Below, in pieces: positions 12,426 to 21,008 of a stretch of DNA of 64,000 nt. The position numbers and the translations under genes are program-made. This DNA is from Nocardioides allogilvus (GTDB lineage Bacteria; Actinomycetota; Actinomycetes; Propionibacteriales; Nocardioidaceae), in NCBI RefSeq assembly GCF_003047285.1, contig NZ_PZYX01000009.1:100985-164984 (forward strand). Reading direction: 5' to 3'. The number at the start of each line of letters is the position of its first letter. Position 1 is the first letter of the stretch. The notes below the pieces were generated by a model. That model had not been told where the DNA came from and did no database searches. It saw nothing but the letters and a program-made list of their open reading frames with translations.

Positions 12426-12497
12426 GGGCGATTGGCGCAGCGGTAGCGCGCTTCCCTGACACGGAAGAGGTCACTGGTTCAAACCCAGTATCGCCCA
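12426..12497 (+). tRNA. tRNA-Val (GAC)
   Basis: A 72-base cloverleaf with acceptor strands GGGCGAT and ATCGCCC, anticodon GAC in CCTGACACG, and the T-arm ACTGGTTCAAACCCAGT. It is the last tRNA of the cluster and is followed by a terminator and then by an orphan excisionase gene. Confidence 0.97.
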
Positions 12498-12514
12498 CAG
12501 AGAAACTGCAGGTC

Positions 12515-12540
12515 AGAGCCCCTTTCGAGGGGCTCTTTCC
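12515..12540 (+). terminator. Rho-independent terminator of the tRNA cluster
   Basis: A perfect 8-base stem, AGAGCCCC and GGGGCTCT, closes a five- to six-base loop and is followed by TTTCC. It lies 18 bases after tRNA-Val. Confidence 0.8.
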
Positions 12541-12598
12541 GTTTCGGGGAACATGCGTGGAACAAGGAACTGGCACATCTGGCTCGTTCTGTCACGGC

Positions 12599-12796
12599 TC
12601 ACCGCCAGTTTCCAACCGGCCGGGCGTCGATGAATCGCTCGATCGAGTCGACCTTGATCCGGAGCGTCTTGCGGCCGAGCCGTACGGCGTCGAGCTGGCC
12701 GTCCGCGATGTAGCGGCGGACTGTTCGCGTCGAAACGGCGAGTGCATCGGCGGCGTCGTTGATAGAGACGAGCCGGCGGGTGATGGTGGCGGGCAT
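12599..12796 (-). CDS. Excisionase-type helix-turn-helix protein
   Basis: A 65-residue MerR/excisionase-like DNA-binding protein. The winged-helix core reads SINDAADALAVSTRTVRRYI followed by DAVRLGRKTLRIKVDSI, typical of small excisionase-family proteins. AGGAGG stands just upstream of the ATG. No integrase is found beside it, though it lies only 100 bases past a tRNA 3' end, the usual place for an integrated element, so it is probably a remnant of one. Confidence 0.85.
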   Translation of the reverse strand: MPATITRRLVSINDAADALAVSTRTVRRYIADGQLDAVRLGRKTLRIKVDSIERFIDARPVGNWR

Positions 12797-12966
12797 GGTG
12801 ACCTCCTGGGTCGTGGCGGTCCCCTGTCGTCCGCCCTCACTCCCCCAAGGCAGCGGTCTGGCCGTGAGTGGCCACGGCGGGCGCGATGTTCAGGTCTACG
12901 TGCGCCCGGCCAGTCCCAGCCCAACGGCGACAACCGCCACAGTCCGTCGCCGATTGAGCGATCCCG

Positions 12967-12990
12967 CACTGGCACGCTCCGCGAGCCGAT
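12967..12990 (-). repeat. Dispersed GC-rich repeat, copy 1
   Basis: A 24-base element identical to the copy at 17593-17616. The core on this strand is ATCGGCTCGCGGAGCG. It lies in the 217-base gap between the excisionase and DUF6226 genes. Confidence 0.7.
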
Positions 12991-13013
12991 CTGCATTCGG
13001 GTCTTCGAACGTC

Positions 13014-13700
13014 TCAGCTGAGCCAAGACTGCCCGACGAGGGCCTCGGTGTCCTCGGGCAGATGGACGATATCGCTCGCCGCGAGGCGACGGCACAACTC
13101 CATCACCTGACGAAAGTCGGGCCTACATCCCTCACCTCCCGCACTCCCGCCGCCCGGATGCCACTCGGCGCGCCAAGTGGTGCCGCGCAGCACGACGAAC
13201 GGCCCGCCCACCACGTGACGGATCCGCGCGTCGATGGCCTCGAGCAGGTCGCTGGAACCCGAATCGCAGGCGTCGCATCCGCAGTCAGGCTGCATCGACA
13301 CCACGATGTCAGGGCGGCCAACCCCGATGTCCAACAAGGCCAAGGTCCCCTCGCCGGTCGGCGTCTGCGTTGGAACGTCGCGTTCGAGCAGGAACAGGGG
13401 CAGCGTCCCGGGCTGGCACGGGATGAGGCCGACGCCTCGATCGAACCCATGCGGGCGCTCAGCACCACCGGCGGCGGCGAGGGTCTCCGAACTAACGTCG
13501 AGAGCGTCCTCAAGCACTGCGGCCCACACGGACGCCCGCGCATGCACGATGCGGTATCGCTCGGGATCGGTCACACGGGAGTACTCATTCTCGTCCGGCG
13601 GGAACATCCCGGCATGCGGGTTGGGCCACGAGGGCAATTCGAGACGCCCGTACTCCGCCTCGACCAGAACCTGCAACTCGCTCACGCTCACGCTCACCAT
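13014..13700 (-). CDS. DUF6226 family protein
   Basis: A 228-residue cytosolic protein matching the actinobacterial DUF6226 family in its central PDCGCDACDSGSSDLLEAID segment followed by a GGPFVVLRGTTW strand. The CGCDAC cysteines suggest a small metal site, which is inference. No function is known. It stands alone between the excisionase and the esterase module. Confidence 0.75.
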   Translation of the reverse strand: MVSVSVSELQVLVEAEYGRLELPSWPNPHAGMFPPDENEYSRVTDPERYRIVHARASVWAAVLEDALDVSSETLAAAGGAERPHGFDRGVGLIPCQPGTLPLFLLERDVPTQTPTGEGTLALLDIGVGRPDIVVSMQPDCGCDACDSGSSDLLEAIDARIRHVVGGPFVVLRGTTWRAEWHPGGGSAGGEGCRPDFRQVMELCRRLAASDIVHLPEDTEALVGQSWLS

Positions 13701-13818
13701 CGCATGACCGTACGGCGAGCGGGCAGGAGCAGCATCCGAATACCCCTTGAACAGTTGGCCGGAGTTCAGACGGTTCGGCTCTCCTGACGCGCGATCACCC
13801 GTCGCATCAGGTCGTCTC

Positions 13819-13855
13819 GTTTGGCGTTCGCCAAACGGGGACGTCTAGACATGCC
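13819..13855 (-). repeat. Dispersed repeat (ATGTC/CGTCCC type) with hairpin
   Basis: A copy of a dispersed repeat (13825-13855) that on the minus strand reads GGCATGTCTAGACGTCCC and then a GGCGAACG end. It is preceded by a perfect hairpin with arms GTTTGGC and GCCAAAC around GTTC (13819-13836). It lies 133 bases downstream of the PucR-type regulator, on the same strand. A relative of this repeat lies downstream of the duplicated regulator near 63.1 kb. Confidence 0.55.
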
Positions 13856-13987
13856 GGCGAGCGGGAGCAGCCAGGATGTCGTCGCAGCGAGAATGGGCCC
13901 TCGCTCGGTCAGTGCCCGTAACGTGGCTTATCAACCGATTGACCAATCGTGTCGACCGGCGTCGCCTCGGCCGGTGTCGCGATTTCG

Positions 13988-15037
13988 TCAGGTGCCGAAG
14001 GGTGGCGCAGGTAGATCGAGCACCTTCGAGCGGCGCAGGCGGTGGCTGAGGTAGGCCAGGCCGAGGCGGGCACGACCGAACCCGTCGAGCGGGTCGAAGC
14101 CCAGGGCAGCGGAGATGACATCCACCCGGGTGCTCAGCGTGCTGTGGTGTACTCCAGCCCGGCGCGCTGCCTCGCGCACCGACTGGGTCGCCAAGATGGC
14201 AGCCACCGTCGTGAGACCCCACGGGTGCTTCGCCACGTCATCCATCCGCGCGACATCGGGCTGGTGAGCGTCCTCCGGGGTGTCGGCCAGCATGTCGATC
14301 AGTCCGCCGTAGACGTCGGCGCAGACGAGGCCGTCGTCCGGTGGTGCGCACAACCGGAGCGCGACCATCGCGGTGCGGAACGAGTGGTGGAGCTCGTCGA
14401 CCGAGCTGACCATCCCGACCCCGCAGGGACTGGCCTCGAACGCGTCGTAGGACTCGGGCAGGACGATCGCGTGGATGGGCCCGTGCCGGGTGGGAATGAC
14501 GTCCTCCGGACCGTCCGGGTGGCGCACCCACACGGCGAACAGCGGCGCGGCCGCCACGCGGTAGCGACCGGTGGCGCTGAGACCGAGGGCGACCGCCGCG
14601 GCGATCCTCTCCTCCGCGGCCACGTCGAGGTCGGTGAGCAGCCCGAGGTGGCGCCGGTTGTCGTGGTCGCGCCGACCGCGACCGTGCCGAATCCGGACAG
14701 CCAGCGCGAGCCGTTCAAGTGTGATCGCGTCGTTGGGCAGCGCCTCACCCTCGCGCTCGAGCCAGACGACCAGGCCGTCCGAGGCGGGGGCCATGAACTC
14801 GGCGTCGAGCTCGGGCGGATCACCGTCCACCACGCTCCCGCGCGGACTCACGCGCAGCACCCGACGCGGGTGCTCCTGGCGGAAGCCGGCCGAGCACCCG
14901 GCCAGCGATGCAGCGGCGGCGAGGAGGCCACGCGTGTTGACGTTGCCGACGACCAGCTCGTCGAAACAGGCGATCACCCGCAACCCCAGACTGGCGCTGG
15001 GATCGAGACGCGCGATGCGGCCCAACAGCTCCTGCAC
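13988..15037 (-). CDS. PucR/CdaR-type transcriptional regulator, copy A
   Basis: A 349-residue regulator. The N-terminal part (about 1-200) resembles a sensory domain of unknown ligand, and the C-terminal part carries a PucR-type helix-turn-helix, SVREAARRAGVHHSTLSTRV, with a final RLGLAYLSHRL segment. It starts with GTG (VQELLGR) 17 bases after the alpha/beta hydrolase gene, so the two form an operon. It likely controls the adjacent hydrolases in response to their substrate; that is inference from position. A close paralogue lies at 61899-62969. Confidence 0.88.
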   Translation of the reverse strand: MQELLGRIARLDPSASLGLRVIACFDELVVGNVNTRGLLAAAASLAGCSAGFRQEHPRRVLRVSPRGSVVDGDPPELDAEFMAPASDGLVVWLEREGEALPNDAITLERLALAVRIRHGRGRRDHDNRRHLGLLTDLDVAAEERIAAAVALGLSATGRYRVAAAPLFAVWVRHPDGPEDVIPTRHGPIHAIVLPESYDAFEASPCGVGMVSSVDELHHSFRTAMVALRLCAPPDDGLVCADVYGGLIDMLADTPEDAHQPDVARMDDVAKHPWGLTTVAAILATQSVREAARRAGVHHSTLSTRVDVISAALGFDPLDGFGRARLGLAYLSHRLRRSKVLDLPAPPFGT

Positions 15038-15054
15038 GTCAGCTCTTCTCCCGC

Positions 15055-16026
15055 TCAGTCACCGAGGATCTTCTCCACCCACGTGTCGCGCGCCTGGATC
15101 ATCGAGCGCCCGACTGCTGTGTGCGGGGCGAAGATGTCGCAGGCGTGGAACGCGCCTGCCCACACGTGCAGCTCGGCGTTGCCGCCGGCCCGCCAGATGG
15201 CGTCGGCATAGTCGATGGCCTCGTCGCGGAAGATCTCGGCGGCCCCGACGTCGATGAAGGCCGGCGGGAGCCCCGACAGGTCGTCGGCCCGCGACGGTGC
15301 GGCGTACGGCGACACCTGATCGCCTCCTCGCTGCGCCCCGAGCAGGGCGCCCCAGCCGGTCTCGTTGCTCACCCGGTCCCACACGCCGATCCCGTCGAAC
15401 TGACCTGTCGACGCTGTGGTGCCCCGGTCGTCGAGCATCGGGTAGTCGAGCACCTGGCCGCACAGCCGCGGTCCCCCACGGTCGCGTGCAGCGAGGGCGA
15501 GGCCGGCGGCCAGCCCGCCACCGGCACTCGCTCCGGCCACGAGCAGCCGGTCGGAGCGGATCCCGAGGTCCTCGCAGTGGGAAGCGGTCCACTCGAGGGC
15601 GGCGTACATGTCCTCGCGGGGATAGGGATCGGGGAACTCGGGGGCGAGGCGGTATTCGACGGTCACCATGACCACGCCCAGCCGGTCCACCCAGTCGAGG
15701 ACCAGGTCGATGCCGCTGAACCGGTCGCCGAACATCAGCCCGCCGGAGTGGGCGTAGAGGACTCCGGGGCGACCGGAGGTGGCCCCGGCCGGTCGCAGCA
15801 CCGAGACGGCCAAGGCAGTCCCCTCGTGCCCCGGCACCTCCAGGTCGACCCGTCCGATCCCGCGCTCGGCGAGGAGGTCGTCGAGTGGGGCCGAGGCGTA
15901 GGACACCCGCATGAAGTCGATGAGGTCGGGCGTGATCGTGGGCGGGAACATGCCCCCCACGATGGCCAGTCCGGCCTTGAGCTCGGGGTCGAACTCGGGG
16001 CGTACGACGTTCGTCACCCTCGTCAC
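15055..16026 (-). CDS. Alpha/beta hydrolase (HSL-type esterase), copy A
   Basis: A 323-residue member of the hormone-sensitive-lipase family of alpha/beta hydrolases. The oxyanion motif is HSGG at 93-96 (a variant of HGGG), YRLAPE is at 125-130, the nucleophile Ser168 is in GASAGG, and the expected acid and His are in DVGAAEIF and GAFHACD near the end. It should cleave a carboxylic ester of unknown identity. The GTG at 16026 (VTRVTNVV) is chosen because it matches the start of the second copy at 60909. It diverges from the serine hydrolase gene across 190 bases. Confidence 0.9.
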   Translation of the reverse strand: MTRVTNVVRPEFDPELKAGLAIVGGMFPPTITPDLIDFMRVSYASAPLDDLLAERGIGRVDLEVPGHEGTALAVSVLRPAGATSGRPGVLYAHSGGLMFGDRFSGIDLVLDWVDRLGVVMVTVEYRLAPEFPDPYPREDMYAALEWTASHCEDLGIRSDRLLVAGASAGGGLAAGLALAARDRGGPRLCGQVLDYPMLDDRGTTASTGQFDGIGVWDRVSNETGWGALLGAQRGGDQVSPYAAPSRADDLSGLPPAFIDVGAAEIFRDEAIDYADAIWRAGGNAELHVWAGAFHACDIFAPHTAVGRSMIQARDTWVEKILGD

Positions 16027-16216
16027 GCTAGCCCCGGACGGACGTCCGCGACAGGGGTCGACCCGACGAATGTGCAACTCGCGAGATGCGACCCGCCAGA
16101 TGGCGGTCCGAGCACACCGAACTGCGTCGCGACGGCGGTTCCCTGCGCGCCGCCGGAGGAGCACGGTGAGCCACAGCGACCGGTAACGCCGGCGCCCACC
16201 ACGAGGAGGACGCATC

Positions 16217-17392
16217 ATGACGAGGACCATCGACGGCGCGGCGATCGACGCCGTGCTTCGGCAGGGCGTGGACAACGGGGCGGTGCCGCACGTCGCCGCC
16301 ATCGCCGCGGATGCCGACGGCGTCTTCTACGAGGGTGGGGCTGGCGTGCGGATCGCCGGCGAGTCCGACGACCCGGTCGGGACGTCTACCCAGTTCCGGA
16401 TCATGTCCATGACCAAGATGGTGTGCACCACCGCCGCCCTGCAGCAGAAGGAGCGGGGCGACCTCGACTTCGACGCCCCCGTCGCGGACTACGTGCCGGA
16501 CTTCGCGGACGTGAGGGTCCTTGAAGGCTGGGACGGCGACGAGCCGATCCTGGTCGCTCCACGTACTCCGCCGACCGTCCACCAGCTTGTGACCCACACC
16601 AGCGGCTTGGGCTACTGGTTCTGGAACGACGACCTCGTGAAGTACGAAGCGGCGACCGGGATCCCCAACGTGGTGCCGGGCTCGATGGACGCCTTCAAGG
16701 CGCCCATGACCGCGCACCCCGGCGAGAAGTTCGTCTACGGGATCAACACCGACTGGCTCGGCCGGGTCGTCGAGGCGGTGGCTGGGAAGCAGCTCGATGC
16801 GGTGATCGAGGAGGGCATCGCCGGCCCCCTGGGCATGAGCAACACGACCTTCCACCCCAGCGACGCCCAGCGCGACAACGCGGTGACGGTCCACGTCAAG
16901 GGCGAGGACGGGTCGTGGGGCTCGGCCGGCAGCATCCTCAACCCCGAGCCCGACTGGTGGGCCGGCGGCCACGGCCTCTACTCCACCCCGCGCGACTACA
17001 TCCGCTTCGAGCGCGCCCTGCTCCGCGGCGGGGAGCTCGACGGCACCCGCATCCTCGAGGAGGGCACCGTCGACGCGGCGTTCAGCAACCAGATCGGCGA
17101 CCTCGACTTCCCCGCCGAGATCGCAACCGCCGACCCGGCGATCACCGACACGCTCCACGCCGGTCCCGGCTGGAAGTGGGGCTACGGCCTGATGCTCAAC
17201 GGCGCCGACTCACCCGGCGGCCGCAAGGCAGGCAGCGGCGCCTGGGCCGGTCTGTTCAACACCCACTTCTTCATCGACCGGAGCACCGGGATCTGCGCCT
17301 CGATCTACACCAACTCGCTGCCCTTCATCACTGAGCATGAGGCCTGGAAGCTCTACGGCGACTTCGAGAAGGCGTTGTACACGGCACTCTGA
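16217..17392 (+). CDS. Serine hydrolase of the beta-lactamase/class C family, copy A
   Basis: A 391-residue protein of the beta-lactamase-related serine hydrolase family, which contains class VIII esterases, D-aminopeptidases and transesterases. The nucleophile motif is Ser64-Met-Thr-Lys67, and the Tyr motif is in FVYGINTDW near residue 174. No signal peptide is seen, so it is cytosolic. GAGGAGG stands just before the ATG. With the neighbouring esterase it may act on one ester or lactone substrate. It is closely similar along its length to the gene at 59546-60721. Confidence 0.92.
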   Translation: MTRTIDGAAIDAVLRQGVDNGAVPHVAAIAADADGVFYEGGAGVRIAGESDDPVGTSTQFRIMSMTKMVCTTAALQQKERGDLDFDAPVADYVPDFADVRVLEGWDGDEPILVAPRTPPTVHQLVTHTSGLGYWFWNDDLVKYEAATGIPNVVPGSMDAFKAPMTAHPGEKFVYGINTDWLGRVVEAVAGKQLDAVIEEGIAGPLGMSNTTFHPSDAQRDNAVTVHVKGEDGSWGSAGSILNPEPDWWAGGHGLYSTPRDYIRFERALLRGGELDGTRILEEGTVDAAFSNQIGDLDFPAEIATADPAITDTLHAGPGWKWGYGLMLNGADSPGGRKAGSGAWAGLFNTHFFIDRSTGICASIYTNSLPFITEHEAWKLYGDFEKALYTAL

Positions 17393-17943
17393 CCACCGGC
17401 TGAGTCACGCCACCGCTGGAGTCGTGGGGTAGCCGGAGCGAGCGCGGCGGTCGAAGCACAACGGTGCCGCTCCGGCCGCCGCGTAGTCCTCGATGCGTGT
17501 GATCGTGATGCGAAGTCGTGTTAGGTGTCGGCGTGCTGGGGCGGGTTGTAAGTCCGGCTGGCGTTGAGTGCGCGTACCGATGACGGATCGGTCACTGGCA
17601 CGCTCCGCGAGCCGATGGGCTTGTGGCCACGTTCCGTCCGGATCGTCGGGCGCACCGGAGTCGCGCCAAGTTTGGGGAACCCGGTGGGTGCCGCCGCCGC
17701 GTGCCGTCCCGGATGCGCGGCGATGACAGAGGCATGGTGCTCGCGCCATCGAGGACCCTGCCGGTTCGGCCCGCATCTCGCGTGGCGTCGCGACCCGGAA
17801 CCCACGTAATGATGAGCCCAGATTCGACCGGTATCAGGGGTGAGTCGCCCCGCATTGCCTGCTGCCTCGGAATGGCGCCGCCCGGGTGCGTGTTTCACCC
17901 CCCGTCGGGCAATCCCCGGCGGACGACGACGAAGGAGAGACAC
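17393..17943. other. 551-base stretch without a clear gene
   Basis: Open frames here have no recognisable homology. The only structured element I see is the 24-base dispersed repeat at 17593-17616. An AAGGAGA ribosome-binding site for the next gene closes the stretch. Confidence 0.6.
17593..17616 (-). repeat. Dispersed GC-rich repeat, copy 2
   Basis: Identical over 24 bases to copy 1 at 12967-12990 and in the same orientation, so the two form direct repeats around the DUF6226 gene and esterase module A. Confidence 0.7.
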
Positions 17944-18639
17944 ATGAGCAACATCCTGTTTGTGGTAACCGGATCGGACCACTGGACGCTCAAGGACGGC
18001 ACGAAGCACCCCACGGGCTACTGGGCCGAGGAGCTCGTCGTCCCATTCCGCACCTTCACCGGTGAGGGACACGAGGTCAGCATCGCGACCCCAGGTGGGG
18101 TGCAGCCGGTAGTCGACGCAGGCAGCCTCGCCGCCGAGATGAACGGGGGGCAGGAGCGCGCCGACGAGCTCGAGGCCGAGATCGGACGCATCGCTCAGCT
18201 CGCGCAGCCGCTCCGGCTCGAGGACGTGGACCCCGACGCCTACGACGCGGTCTTCTACCCCGGCGGCCACGGGCCCATGGAGGACCTCAGCTCTGATGAG
18301 ACGTCCGCGCGCGTGCTGACCAGCACGCTGGCGTCGGGCAAGCCGCTGGGCATCGTCTGTCACGCGCCCGCCGCACTGTTGGCCACCGAAGACTCCGAGG
18401 GCGGGTCCCCCTTCGCCGGCTACCGCCTGACCGGGTTCACCAACACCGAGGAGTCCCAGGCCGGCCTGGCCGATGGCGCACCCTGGCTTCTTCAGGACCG
18501 CCTGATCGCGCTCGGCGCCGACTTCCAGGAGGGCGAGGCCTGGGCCCCGCACGTGGTGACCGACCGCAACCTCTACACCGGCCAGAACCCGGCGTCGTCC
18601 GGGCCGCTGGCCGAGCAGATCCTGACGGCCCTCCGCTGA
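17944..18639 (+). CDS. DJ-1/PfpI family protein (type 1 glutamine amidotransferase-like)
   Basis: A 231-residue DJ-1/PfpI-fold protein with the nucleophile-elbow cysteine in GIVCHAPAALL and the strand-turn YPGGHGPMEDL. The N-terminus SDHWTLKDGTKHPTGYWAEE is typical of the Hsp31/glyoxalase III-like subgroup, which detoxifies methylglyoxal or acts as a chaperone. The precise activity is not decidable here. AAGGAGA precedes the ATG at 17944, which gives the usual family length. Confidence 0.9.
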   Translation: MSNILFVVTGSDHWTLKDGTKHPTGYWAEELVVPFRTFTGEGHEVSIATPGGVQPVVDAGSLAAEMNGGQERADELEAEIGRIAQLAQPLRLEDVDPDAYDAVFYPGGHGPMEDLSSDETSARVLTSTLASGKPLGIVCHAPAALLATEDSEGGSPFAGYRLTGFTNTEESQAGLADGAPWLLQDRLIALGADFQEGEAWAPHVVTDRNLYTGQNPASSGPLAEQILTALR

Positions 18640-19117
18640 GCGGGACCTGCAGCGAGCGAATGGCAGGCCGCCACCCCACCCGGGGCGGCAGCCGGTCATC
18701 GCTGCACGCCAACGCCCCCGAGGTCTCGCGCGTCGGTTTCGACCCGCAAGGCCGACTCATCCGAGGATGTTGGTGCTCCCTGCTCCCTGGAGCCTGGGCA
18801 GTTCCGAAGACTCGGGCTGCACTGGGCTCCACCTTCATGGGCGCCGGAGCGCGGCAGCAGCGCTTCTGCGGCGCACTGGGGACGCCGCCCTCATGACGTC
18901 CCGATCGGCCCCTGGGCATGGGGAGCGTGCCGGTAGCCGATGGGCTCGCGGAGCGACCCGATGCGGGATGGGCTCGCGGAGCGACCCGATGCGGGATGGG
19001 CGCGCGGAGCGACGAGCCGTTACGGCGAGGTCACCCCAACCCTGAGCCCAAACGCCACGAGGGCCGTGCCGCTCGGTGCCACCCTCCTCGGTTTGAAGAT
19101 TCCGGACCAAGGACGAG
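18640..19117. other. 478-base stretch without a clear gene, holding tandem repeats
   Basis: No gene is recognised. The stretch contains the tandem array at 18941-19013; the rest is GC-rich with no obvious terminator. Confidence 0.6.
18941..19013 (+). repeat. Tandem repeat, 28-base unit, about 2.6 copies (dispersed repeat family)
   Basis: Units at 18941-18968 and 18969-18996 are identical, and a partial third runs to 19013 with one difference near its start. Each unit begins TGGGCTCGCGGAGCG, which shares the CTCGCGGAGCG core with the dispersed repeats at 12967, 17593 and 24424. Confidence 0.85.
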
Positions 19118-19957
19118 TCACGTGGCGCTGACCAGGCCTGTCAGCAGTCCCCCGACGAGCACCGCTGCCAATCCCAACCGGTAGGGGACGAAGACGGTGA
19201 TCGGGTGTCCGGCCACGAGGCGGAGTAGCCACGCAATTGATACGTAGGCCACGACGAAGCTCACCGCCGTCGCCACCACGGTGGGCCACCAGCCGACGGT
19301 GGTGGAGATCTGCGAGGCCGTGATTAGCCCCTCGTAGGCGCCGGCCGCGACCAGCGCTGGAATGGACAAGAAAAACGACACCCGGGTGGCAGTGACCCTG
19401 TCCAGTCCAAGAAAGAGCCCTGCGCTGATGGTGGCTCCGGAACGAGAAACCCCCGGCACCAGCGCCACGCACTGGACAATCCCGATCACCACCGCATCGC
19501 GCACGGTGAGGTCGCGGCCCGCTTGCCCGCGCCGCGGGGAAGACCGCTCCGCCAAGACCATGACGAAGCTCCACGCCACGAGTGCGACGGCCACGACCCA
19601 CAGGGAGCGTAGGGGGCCGGCGACCAGGTCCTTGGCGAGCAAGCCCACGACACCGATCGGGACGGACCCCGCAATGACGCACCAGGCCATCCGGTACTCG
19701 GGTCGGTGCCGCTCCCCGGGCACGACAAGTCCCCGACACCACGCCACCGCCAGTGTGCGGATGTCGGTGCGAAAGTAGACGAGAACCGCAGCGATTGCCC
19801 CGACCTGAATGAGAGCGGTGAAGGCGGTGACGCCGGGGTCATCAACCGGCAACCCGAGCAGCTCCTCGGCGATCGTGAGATGGCCGGTGCTCGAGATCGG
19901 CAGGAACTCCGTGACCCCCTCGACGATGCCCAGCAGCACCGCCTCCCACAAGTTCAC
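19118..19957 (-). CDS. uppP: Undecaprenyl-diphosphatase
   Basis: A 279-residue BacA/UppP membrane enzyme that dephosphorylates undecaprenyl pyrophosphate outside the membrane, recycling the cell-wall lipid carrier and giving bacitracin resistance. The two family motifs are present: GIVEGVTEFLPISSTGHL and PGVSRSGATISAGLFLGL. The GTG at 19957 overlaps the PAP2 stop by 4 bases; the GTG directly before it at 19960 is equally possible. Confidence 0.95.
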   Translation of the reverse strand: MNLWEAVLLGIVEGVTEFLPISSTGHLTIAEELLGLPVDDPGVTAFTALIQVGAIAAVLVYFRTDIRTLAVAWCRGLVVPGERHRPEYRMAWCVIAGSVPIGVVGLLAKDLVAGPLRSLWVVAVALVAWSFVMVLAERSSPRRGQAGRDLTVRDAVVIGIVQCVALVPGVSRSGATISAGLFLGLDRVTATRVSFFLSIPALVAAGAYEGLITASQISTTVGWWPTVVATAVSFVVAYVSIAWLLRLVAGHPITVFVPYRLGLAAVLVGGLLTGLVSAT

Positions 19958-20640
19958 CACCCGCTCCCGGAGGACGTGACCCGGAGGAGCAGCAGCCACC
20001 CCGCCAGAGCGATGCACAGCCCCAGCAGGTTTCCGGCGACGACATCGCTGAGGTAGTGGACACCCAAGAAGATCCGGTCCACCGAGATCACAAGGTAGAC
20101 CAGCAGAGCGAGCAGCACGACCAGCTGCCGACTCCATCCCGGACCCATCATCGCCAGCGCCACGAGGATCACCGCGGCCGCGAAGGTCCCTGCCATCGCG
20201 GCATGCCCCGAGGGGTAGGACAAACTGTGCTCGACCGCGATCGGCTCGAGCCACTCCGGGCGCGGGCGGCTGAGCAGGAGCTTGGTCGAGGGGGCGATGA
20301 CGTTCTCGGTCACGGTGACGGCGACGAGCCACGCCGCCAAGCACCAGTTGCGCTTCCGGGCCAGCAGCAGCGGGAGAAGCACCAGCGCGAGAAGCACCAG
20401 CACCGCACGCAGGACCATCGGCTGCCCGTAGGTCGCCACCGCGACCCAGAACGAGCTTCGACCGGCGTGGCCCCAGGTGGAGTGGTAGCCCCAGTCAGCG
20501 ACCGTCTGGTCGAGCCGCGCGAGCTGCTCCGAGCCCACGGCCAACGCGATGGTCAGCACGCACAGCAGGACGGCCGCGACAGCCAGCAGCCATCTCACCC
20601 AGCGCGGCCGCGGTCCTCGGACCGGCGTCACCTCGCTCAC
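19954..20640 (-). CDS. PAP2-family phosphatase
   Basis: A 228-residue membrane phosphatase of the PAP2 superfamily. The three catalytic motifs are KLLLSRPRP, YPSGHAAMA and then DRIFLGVHYLSDV. Relatives dephosphorylate phosphatidate or undecaprenyl pyrophosphate. Its coupling to uppP by a 4-base overlap makes a lipid-carrier role likely. The GTG at 20640 overlaps the fluoride exporter gene. Confidence 0.92.
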   Translation of the reverse strand: MSEVTPVRGPRPRWVRWLLAVAAVLLCVLTIALAVGSEQLARLDQTVADWGYHSTWGHAGRSSFWVAVATYGQPMVLRAVLVLLALVLLPLLLARKRNWCLAAWLVAVTVTENVIAPSTKLLLSRPRPEWLEPIAVEHSLSYPSGHAAMAGTFAAAVILVALAMMGPGWSRQLVVLLALLVYLVISVDRIFLGVHYLSDVVAGNLLGLCIALAGWLLLLRVTSSGSGW

Positions 20641-21008
20641 AGGAGCGCGGCCGTCATGGCGTACCCGCCGGCGCACGCGCCCAGACCGATCGCCAGGCTC
20701 GCGAGGCAGTTCAACCCCGCGGCGAGGACCGAGCCTTCCTCGAGCAACCGGACGGTCTCGAACCCGAAGGTGGAGAACGTGGTGAGGGCACCGCAGAACC
20801 CGGTGCCGACCAAGGCCAACACCCACGACGGCACCCCAGCGCCGGTCACCGCAGCCGCCGTGACGCCCAAGACCAGCGAGCCGGTCATGTTGACGGTGAA
20901 GGTTCCCCACGGGAAGACGCTGTCGTGGCGGGACTGGACGACCAGGTCGGTGAGGTAGCGCAACGGAGCGCCGATAGCGCCACCCAGCAGCACCATCGCA
21001 ACTGTCAT
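20637..21008 (-). CDS. crcB: Fluoride exporter subunit, CrcB/Fluc (first copy)
   Basis: A 123-residue four-helix Fluc/CrcB protein with the conserved GGAIGAPLRYL start, the pore-lining Asn in TFTVNMTGSLVLG, and GFCGALTTFSTF. Fluc channels are dual-topology dimers. In actinobacteria two adjacent genes often encode a heterodimer, and a second copy lies at 21369-21941. The ATG at 21008 overlaps the stop of the DUF190 gene by 4 bases. Confidence 0.94.
   Translation of the reverse strand: MTVAMVLLGGAIGAPLRYLTDLVVQSRHDSVFPWGTFTVNMTGSLVLGVTAAAVTGAGVPSWVLALVGTGFCGALTTFSTFGFETVRLLEEGSVLAAGLNCLASLAIGLGACAGGYAMTAALL

Larger units (their letters stand above)
13988..17392. repeat. Esterase/regulator module, copy A of an inverted duplication
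   Basis: Three genes (PucR-type regulator, alpha/beta hydrolase, divergent serine hydrolase) recur in the same arrangement but inverted at 59546-62969. The two hydrolase genes have exactly the same lengths in both copies (972 and 1176 bases), and the spacers are nearly equal (17 and 190 bases here, 18 and 187 there). The proteins are closely similar from end to end. Short direct repeats at 12967 and 17593 flank this copy and the DUF6226 gene. Confidence 0.92.

Noticed and set aside
12145..12576. Minus-strand frames over the tRNA cluster (with ETRTRDLN-type peptides)
   Set aside because: These are translations of tRNA complements, a well-known artefact.
18941..19013. Tandem repeats as a CRISPR array
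   Set aside because: Copies are contiguous with no spacers, and no cas genes are present.
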